From positions 1-11,532 of the forward strand of contig CACZNZ010000439.1 in the NCBI GenBank assembly GCA_902782625.1: a stretch of DNA of 11,532 nucleotides, in the 5' to 3' direction. The position numbers and the translations under genes are program-made. The notes beneath the pieces are model-generated. The model ran no database searches and had not been told where the DNA came from. It was given only the letters and a program-made list of their open reading frames with translations. Origin of the DNA: an uncultured Lachnospiraceae bacterium (GTDB lineage: Bacteria; Bacillota; Clostridia; Lachnospirales; Lachnospiraceae). The first letter of the stretch is position 1, and each line of letters opens with the position of its first letter. Positions 6,722 to 11,532 of this stretch are shown piece by piece.

Positions 6722-7249
6722 ATGAACATTGTGATAAGAAAAAGAATGAATCAGGGAAATGAACAATTTCAGAAAAAATCTTCAGAAGAATTAAGACATA
6801 AAACAGCGAAAGAAGGGCAGCACCCTTATGCAATTGTGATCTGCTGTTCGGACTCCCGTGTGATTCCGGAACAGATCTTCGATGCGGACATTGGAGATCT
6901 GTTCGTGATACGAGTAGCGGGAAATGTACTGGATAACCATCAATTAGGAAGTATAGAGTATGCAGCTTCTCATCTGGATTGCAATCAGATTATCGTACTC
7001 GGCCATACAAAATGCGGTGCTGTAAGTGCAGCTCTCTCAGGCCACAGCGATGGATTTATCCGGTATATTACGGAAGATATCCAGGAAGCCATCGGTCAGG
7101 AAAAAGACCCTGATCAGGCATGCCGGCTGAATGTACTGCATGGCATGGACAGATTACGTAAAGAATTCGCAAAACATCCGGAGATCGATCAGGTTGAGAT
7201 TTCAGGAGGAATCTATGATATTGTTTCAGGACAGGTTGAGTGGCTCTGA
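6722..7249 (+). CDS. beta-class carbonic anhydrase
   Basis: This is a cytoplasmic zinc enzyme that interconverts CO2 and bicarbonate. The 175-residue protein has the compact length of small bacterial beta-class enzymes. The zinc ligands are C42 (in CSDSR), H95 and C98 (in GHTKCGA), and D44 with R46 forms the conserved catalytic dyad. The stretch GDLFVIRVAGN and the C-terminal GGIYDIVSGQVEWL match the family fold (usually ...YDxxTGxV.FL). AGGAGA (6712-6717) lies 4 nt before ATG. It follows pfkA by 12 bp and is likely translated from the same mRNA. Bicarbonate supply for carboxylases fed by glycolytic intermediates would make sense of this pairing, but that is inference. All key residues are intact. 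Confidence 0.93.
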   Translation: MNIVIRKRMNQGNEQFQKKSSEELRHKTAKEGQHPYAIVICCSDSRVIPEQIFDADIGDLFVIRVAGNVLDNHQLGSIEYAASHLDCNQIIVLGHTKCGAVSAALSGHSDGFIRYITEDIQEAIGQEKDPDQACRLNVLHGMDRLRKEFAKHPEIDQVEISGGIYDIVSGQVEWL

Positions 7250-7289
7250 CAAAAGATTTCAAAGGCTGTGAACGATAGAATTCTCTAAT

Positions 7290-7315
7290 AAATATGCTAT
7301 GTTTCAGACATATTT
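7290..7315. terminator. weak hairpin between convergent genes
   Basis: AAATATG (7290-7296) can pair with CATATTT (7309-7315) across 12 nt. It lies between the carbonic anhydrase stop and overlaps the end of the leftward ATPase gene. The stem is only 7 bp and almost all A-T, with no clear U-run, so it may not terminate transcription. The rest of the 54-bp gap shows nothing better. Confidence 0.2.
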
Positions 7316-9166
7316 CCTGTCATAAAGCAAAGCAGCCAGTAAAACAACGAAACAGGATCCGGCGTTGTGGACTAAGGCGCCTGTTGTCGGTGTAAGGACA
7401 CCGAGAACGGATAGGGTGATGGCAATAAAGTTGATACACATAGAAAGGGTAATCGCTCCTTTGATGGTCTTTACCGTGGTATTGGACAGCCATTTCAGAT
7501 AAGGAAGATTCGAGATGTTATCTGTCATGAGAGCGACATCGGCAGCGTCTACGGCAATGTCGCTTCCCATGGCACCCATGGCTACACCGACATCTGCTAT
7601 CTTTAAAGCCGGGGCATCATTGACGCCGTCACCGATCATGCATACTTTCCCGTTGGTTTTCAGTTTATCGATCATCTCGACTTTCTGCTCTGGAAGGAGG
7701 TCGGCGAAAATTTCCGTGATACCGACTTTTGATGCAAAGTATTCGGCTGCCCTATGGTGGTCACCGGTAAGCAGAACCGATTTTGTTCCCATGGAGGAAA
7801 GTTTTGTGATCATGTCGGCAGCTTCCGGACGGAGGATATCGGACAATGCAATGATACCGATAATTCCTGCCGGTGTTGCAGCTATGACCGAAGCTTTTCC
7901 CTGTGACCGAAGCTTCTCCAGGATGCCAGAAACATTCTTTTCGATGGGGATTCCTATTTCCCTGATCATAGATTCATTGCCAAATGTATAGGAAAGGCCG
8001 TCAATCGATGCAGTAATTCCTTTGCCGGCTGACATATTAAAATCTTTTACATCTATAAGCTCCAGACTATCTTCCTGGGCTTTTTGGGTGATTGCTTTCC
8101 CGAGCGGATGTTCACTGCGGCTTTCCGCAGAAGCCGCGAGGGTCAGCAGCTCATTTTCTGTTAAGGGGCCTAAAGGAATCACATCTGATACTTCCAGTTT
8201 TCCATAGGTAAGCGTCCCTGTTTTGTCAAATGCAATCGTATTGACTTTACCCATTTTCTCGAGTGCTTCGCCTGATTTGATGATAACGCCGCGCTTTGTA
8301 GCCTGGCCGATCGCAGCAATGATAGCCGTCGGTGTAGCCAGGACAAGAGCACACGGACAAAAGACCACCATTACCGTGACAGCTCTAACGATATTCCCAG
8401 TGAATACATAGGCGGCAATCGCGATAAGAAGTGCGACAGGGACAAGCCAGCTTGCCCATTTATCTGCGATGCGCTGTGTCGGTGCCTGGTTGTTGTCGGC
8501 ATCCTCTACCATACGGATCAGACGTTGAAGAGAGGAATCTTCGCCTACTTTGGTAGCTTCAAAGTCGATAGAACCATGGCGATTGATCGTACCTGAATAA
8601 ACTTTGTCTCCAATTCCTTTATCTACCGGAAGACTTTCGCCGGTCATCACAGACTGATCGATGGAAGTTTCGCCGCCGAGGATCACACCGTCAACCGGGA
8701 TTGTTTCACCCGGCAGGATTCTTATGGTATCCCCTTTTTGAATTTCTTCAACCGGAATCAATAATTCCTTTCCGTCCCGTATCACACGACCTGTCATAGG
8801 TGTGAGAGCGATCAGATTCTTCAGTCCTTTTTTGGCACGTTCTGTTGTCATATCTTCAAGAAGGGCACCAATCTCCATGATAAAAGCAACTTCTCCAGCA
8901 GCGAAAAGATCTCCGATCATCAATGCGGCGATCATGGCCATAGAGATAAGGAGCGCCGATGAAATCTTGCTGATTCCTTTATTATAAATGATTCTCCATA
9001 CTGAAAGATACAGAAGCGGAAGACCGCAGATGATGACACATATCCATGCCAGATACTCGCCTTTGGGATAGCCGATACGTGGGAGTATGAAAGATGCGAC
9101 CAGGAAGATTCCGCCTATGATCGTCATGGGCCATCCGGCCAAAAAGTCATTGATTTTCTTAATCAT
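7304..9166 (-). CDS. heavy-metal-translocating P1B-type ATPase without N-terminal metal-binding domain
   Basis: This is a membrane pump that exports a metal ion using ATP. The 620-residue protein has TGES (175-178, actuator domain), CPC (270-272, metal site in the membrane), phosphorylation motif D314-KTGTLT, HP (353-354) and GDGVNDAP (512-519). Hydrophobic segments lie near 13-30, 37-57, 67-105, 238-256, 260-282, 570-590 and 597-615. No CxxC heavy-metal-associated domain precedes the membrane domain, so this is a minimal form. The last segment contains HNAGS (600-604). CPC fits Cu/Ag or Zn/Cd/Pb transport; the metal cannot be fixed by eye, but the overall sequence is nearer Zn/Cd/Pb pumps. 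The start at 9166 is chosen over an upstream ATG at 9268 because AGGAGG sits 6 nt before it and the longer form would run through the operator. It is divergent from, and probably repressed by, the TetR-type gene. Confidence 0.93.
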   Translation of the reverse strand: MIKKINDFLAGWPMTIIGGIFLVASFILPRIGYPKGEYLAWICVIICGLPLLYLSVWRIIYNKGISKISSALLISMAMIAALMIGDLFAAGEVAFIMEIGALLEDMTTERAKKGLKNLIALTPMTGRVIRDGKELLIPVEEIQKGDTIRILPGETIPVDGVILGGETSIDQSVMTGESLPVDKGIGDKVYSGTINRHGSIDFEATKVGEDSSLQRLIRMVEDADNNQAPTQRIADKWASWLVPVALLIAIAAYVFTGNIVRAVTVMVVFCPCALVLATPTAIIAAIGQATKRGVIIKSGEALEKMGKVNTIAFDKTGTLTYGKLEVSDVIPLGPLTENELLTLAASAESRSEHPLGKAITQKAQEDSLELIDVKDFNMSAGKGITASIDGLSYTFGNESMIREIGIPIEKNVSGILEKLRSQGKASVIAATPAGIIGIIALSDILRPEAADMITKLSSMGTKSVLLTGDHHRAAEYFASKVGITEIFADLLPEQKVEMIDKLKTNGKVCMIGDGVNDAPALKIADVGVAMGAMGSDIAVDAADVALMTDNISNLPYLKWLSNTTVKTIKGAITLSMCINFIAITLSVLGVLTPTTGALVHNAGSCFVVLLAALLYDRKYV

Positions 9167-9178
9167 AAAAGCCTCCTG

Positions 9179-9207
9179 TTGACTTATGTCTGCCATAAGC
9201 CTATAAT
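9179..9207 (+). promoter_or_regulatory. promoter of the TetR-family regulator gene
   Basis: TTGACT (9179-9184) and a consensus TATAAT (9202-9207) are 17 nt apart, predicting a start near 9214 and a leader of about 119 nt. The -35 box lies inside the 5' leader of the divergent ATPase gene, only 13 bp from its start codon. Confidence 0.65.
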
Positions 9208-9216
9208 TTGTAATAT

Positions 9217-9301
9217 ACTGAATAATTTGTTCAGTTACGATTATAATGTTCAGTGATGTCCGGTACAAGAATCAGATGTCTTAAAAAGTTCAATACTGAA
9301 C
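9217..9301. promoter_or_regulatory. probable TetR-type operator cluster (ACTGAA/TTCAGT half-sites)
   Basis: ACTGAA (9217-9222) and TTCAGT (9230-9235) form an inverted repeat with a 7-nt centre. A single TTCAGT occurs at 9249-9254. GTTCA-ATAC-TGAAC (9288-9301) is a second perfect inverted repeat carrying ACTGAA at 9295-9300. The first repeat covers the predicted start sites of both divergent promoters, and the third half-site lies in the spacer of the ATPase promoter, so occupancy should repress both. The adjacent TetR-type protein is the obvious candidate ligand-responsive repressor; this is inferred from position and symmetry. Confidence 0.6.
9240..9268 (-). promoter_or_regulatory. promoter of the P1B ATPase gene
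   Basis: On the minus strand TTGTAC (9263-9268) and a consensus TATAAT (9240-9245) are 17 nt apart. Transcription would start near 9233, giving a leader of about 67 nt up to the ATG at 9166. The -35 matches at only four of six positions. Confidence 0.55.
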
Positions 9302-9332
9302 ATTTGCAAAGATTTGTTCGGGAGGAGTGCCC

Positions 9333-9878
9333 ATGGATCGAAGGAAGAAAAAGACCAGACAGGCGGTATATGATGCATTTACCACCCTGCTTGAGGAAAA
9401 AACATATTCCAATATCACGGTACAGGAGATCATAGACGAAGCAGATATCGGAAGAAGCACATTCTATTCTCATTTTGAAACAAAGGATGAACTGCTTAAA
9501 GCTTTGTGTTCGGAAATCTTTGACCACGTTTTTGCACAGAATCTGAAAAAAGAACATACGCACGATTTCTCATCAGGAAACCAAGATATCAAAGAGGAGA
9601 TTACCCATATTCTTTACCATCTGCAGGACAGCAGCAGATATATCAAAAGAATTCTGTCATGCGAGAGCGGAGAGATTTTCATGAGTTATTTTAAAGAGTA
9701 TCTGGAGAAGGTATTTCTGGGAGAACTCGAAAAGGAACCTATGGAAGTTCCAAGAGACTATATGCTTAACCATATGGTCTGCGATTTCGCTGAAACGGTG
9801 AGATGGTGGATGAAACACGACGAGTATACCCCGGAAGATATCAGCAGATTCTTTTTCAGTACGACACCATTTGCCTGA
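9333..9878 (+). CDS. TetR/AcrR-family transcriptional regulator
   Basis: This is a DNA-binding repressor of 181 residues, typical for TetR proteins. The N-terminal domain begins with a basic stretch (RRKKKTRQ, 3-10). It has the family helix-turn-helix at about 29-48, with TVQEIIDEADIGRSTFYSHF ending in the characteristic STFYxHF and then KDELLKAL. The C-terminal two-thirds is an all-helical ligand and dimerisation domain with no motif that reveals the ligand; there is no obvious Cys/His metal cluster. ATG at 9333 is preferred to GTG at 9327 because the strong GGGAGGAG (ending 9326) needs the extra spacing. It is divergent from the metal ATPase across a half-site cluster and lies 35 bp before the peptide synthetase gene, with which it may be co-transcribed. 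Control of both flanking units is inference. Confidence 0.9.
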   Translation: MDRRKKKTRQAVYDAFTTLLEEKTYSNITVQEIIDEADIGRSTFYSHFETKDELLKALCSEIFDHVFAQNLKKEHTHDFSSGNQDIKEEITHILYHLQDSSRYIKRILSCESGEIFMSYFKEYLEKVFLGELEKEPMEVPRDYMLNHMVCDFAETVRWWMKHDEYTPEDISRFFFSTTPFA

Positions 9879-9913
9879 CTGCATTAGTAATAAGGAACAG
9901 GAGTGAACAGATT

Positions 9914-11532
9914 TTGAAAAATAATATAACCAACATTATTTCAGCAGCAAATCATACAGGGCATGATATTCCCTTTGTTCCGGTAACAGAACAGATTCAC
10001 CGGTATGCGTTGGAGAATCCGGGGCATCCTGCTGTTCTTTTCGGGAAAGAGAGGCTGACCTACGGGCAACTCGACCGTTTGTCTGATCTCGTTGCCCATG
10101 CACTGACAAAGAAGACAGAAGGGCAGAATGTGATCATAGGAGTTTTGTTAGAGCGGACCGGATATGCCTATGTCGCACAGCAGGGGATCTTAAAAGCCGG
10201 GGCGGCATTTCTTCCCTTTGTGACTTCCTACCCGGATGAACGTATCACATTTTGTCTCGAAGAGGCTGAATGCCCTGTTTTGATCACCAGCAAAAAGATT
10301 GCTCAAAGCAGACCGGATCTTTCGGATAAGGCCTATGAGATCATGATCATCGAAGAGGTTCTTCATACAGACCAAAAGACCGGATACATGCCTTGTAAGG
10401 TATCAGAAACGGATCTTGCCTACTGCATCTATACCTCAGGGTCATCCGGAAGACCGAAAGGTGTTTTGATCGAACATCGGAATCTTGTCAATTATGTGGA
10501 TAGGAACGAAAAATCCATAGAGATCATACATTATGCCAGGGAAGGAAGAATTGCCCTGGCTATGGCTGCATTTTCCTTTGATGTATCTATCGTAGAAGAA
10601 TTTGTACCCTTGTGCAATGGACAGACAGTGTGCCTGGCTACAGAAGAGGAGATCCACGATCCCTATAAACTTGCAGGTCTGATACTGCATAAGAATGTCA
10701 ACGGAATGACCTGCACCCCTACTTTTCTGATGAGCATACTGGACATCCCCGTCTGTAAAGAAGTGTTAAGACAGATCGACTTTTTTGACATAGGGGCGGA
10801 GGCTTTCCCTGCAGGGCTTTACCAGAAACTGAGACAGCTCAATAAAGACAGTGTGATCATGAATGTCTATGGCCCCACGGAGTGTACGATGGGCTGTTCC
10901 GCTGCAGTCATGGAGAATGAACATACGGTCACCGTCGGTGGGCCGATGGCCAATACACAGTTTTATGTGATGGATGAGAGCGGCAGGGAACTGCCCATCG
11001 GACAAAAAGGAGAATTGATTATCTGCGGAGATTGTGTCGGCAGAGGCTATGTCAATCTGCCCGAAAAGACTCGCAAAGCCTTTTTCGAATACCGCGGCAT
11101 GCGCGCTTATCACAGTGGGGATATGGCCGCCTGGACAGAGAATGGGAAGATAAGAATCTTCGGAAGGATTGATAATCAGATCAAACTTCGGGGCTTTCGG
11201 ATAGAACTTGATGAGATTGAAAATGTGATGGCTGCCTACCCGGATATCAACAGCTGCGCTGTCAAGGTCTGCCATGGAAAGACCGATTATCTCGCAGGCT
11301 ACTATACGGGCTCATCGGATATCGATCCGGAAGATCTGAAAAAGTATCTTTTAGAAAAGCTTCCGGGATATATGCTGCCTTCTGCGTTTCTGCAGCTGGA
11401 TGTGATACCACAGACCGTCAATGGGAAAATCGACCGGAATGCCCTTCCGGACGTTTCACTTCATGGTGCGGAAGGAAATGTGCTTGCACCTCGCAACGAG
11501 ACAGAAGCTTATCTGCGTGACATGTTTGCTGA
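9914..11532 (+). CDS. nonribosomal peptide synthetase, adenylation domain and start of carrier domain (3' partial)
   Basis: The frame stays open from TTG at 9914 to the window edge: 539 codons, incomplete at the 3' end. It encodes an amino-acid-activating adenylation domain with all core motifs. These are A3 YTSGSSGRPKG (173-183), A4 FDVS (D223 aligning with the amino-group-binding Asp235 of GrsA), A5 YGPTE (319-323), A7 YHSGD (399-403), A8 GRIDNQIKLRGFRIE (from 417) and A10 NGKIDR with Lys505. APRNETEAYLRDMF then starts what looks like a peptidyl carrier domain. No condensation domain precedes it, so this would be an initiation module or stand-alone activating unit. Aligning by hand to GrsA gives the pocket code D-V-V-T-F-I-V-M-G-K, which I cannot match to a known substrate. 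No ATG is near; AGGAG (9899-9903) lies 10 nt before TTG, so the exact start is uncertain. It probably shares a transcript with the TetR gene. Confidence 0.88.
   Translation, partial: MKNNITNIISAANHTGHDIPFVPVTEQIHRYALENPGHPAVLFGKERLTYGQLDRLSDLVAHALTKKTEGQNVIIGVLLERTGYAYVAQQGILKAGAAFLPFVTSYPDERITFCLEEAECPVLITSKKIAQSRPDLSDKAYEIMIIEEVLHTDQKTGYMPCKVSETDLAYCIYTSGSSGRPKGVLIEHRNLVNYVDRNEKSIEIIHYAREGRIALAMAAFSFDVSIVEEFVPLCNGQTVCLATEEEIHDPYKLAGLILHKNVNGMTCTPTFLMSILDIPVCKEVLRQIDFFDIGAEAFPAGLYQKLRQLNKDSVIMNVYGPTECTMGCSAAVMENEHTVTVGGPMANTQFYVMDESGRELPIGQKGELIICGDCVGRGYVNLPEKTRKAFFEYRGMRAYHSGDMAAWTENGKIRIFGRIDNQIKLRGFRIELDEIENVMAAYPDINSCAVKVCHGKTDYLAGYYTGSSDIDPEDLKKYLLEKLPGYMLPSAFLQLDVIPQTVNGKIDRNALPDVSLHGAEGNVLAPRNETEAYLRDMFA

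Noticed and set aside
5858..6766. 302-codon leftward reading frame opposite pfkA
   Set aside because: It lies antisense to a clearly coding pfkA, shows no domain motifs, and has Cys/His/Ser-rich composition typical of a shadow frame.
7250..7303. Strong terminator between the convergent carbonic anhydrase and ATPase genes
   Set aside because: Only a 7-bp A-T-rich hairpin without a U-run is present, so it is listed at low confidence only.
9167..9268. 34-codon N-terminal extension of the P1B ATPase
   Set aside because: It would run through the predicted promoter and operator. AGGAGG lies directly upstream of the internal ATG at 9166.
1..11532. CRISPR array to accompany the CARF-HEPN gene
   Set aside because: No regularly spaced repeats of 25-40 bp and no cas genes were seen on either strand within the window.

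Overview
The window looks like a chromosomal segment of a Gram-positive anaerobe of the class Clostridia, probably a gut Lachnospiraceae or Ruminococcaceae relative. This rests on the moderate GC content (mid-forties by eye), strong AGGAGG-type ribosome binding sites, an EFR1-type ferredoxin/flavodoxin protein, PepF and single-subunit ATP-type PfkA. No rRNA, transposase, integrase or CRISPR array is visible. The species call is inference.

Left part (1-1222): an EFR1-family flavodoxin/ferredoxin gene ends at a strong bidirectional terminator shared with a convergent tRNA-Trp gene. The tRNA promoter is near consensus (TTGACA-18-TATAAT). Its -35 box lies in a perfect palindrome that also holds the -35 of a plausible rightward promoter for the next block.

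Middle (1223-5405): three rightward genes with 28 and 36 bp gaps form a likely operon. The first encodes a 629-residue protein that reads as a CARF-HEPN (Csx1/TM1812-like) ribonuclease with an RNxxxH motif, although no CRISPR or cas gene is nearby. The second encodes a 143-residue protein with a four-cysteine N-terminal module, an internal membrane/lipobox-like segment and a duplicated LSGxVPY motif. The third is oligoendopeptidase F. The first two are the best candidates for an undescribed system.

Central metabolism (5406-7249): three AT-rich palindromes built on TTGATTA/TAATCAA precede a good promoter for pfkA. A beta-class carbonic anhydrase gene follows pfkA 12 bp downstream.

Right part (7304-11532): a leftward P1B heavy-metal ATPase without an N-terminal metal-binding domain is divergent from a TetR-family regulator. 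The 166 bp between them holds overlapping face-to-face promoters and five TTCAGT/ACTGAA-like half-sites, a probable autoregulatory operator. The regulator is followed after 35 bp by a nonribosomal peptide synthetase gene (adenylation domain, then the start of a carrier domain) that runs off the window. The layout suggests one TetR protein may control both metal efflux and a peptide biosynthesis locus.
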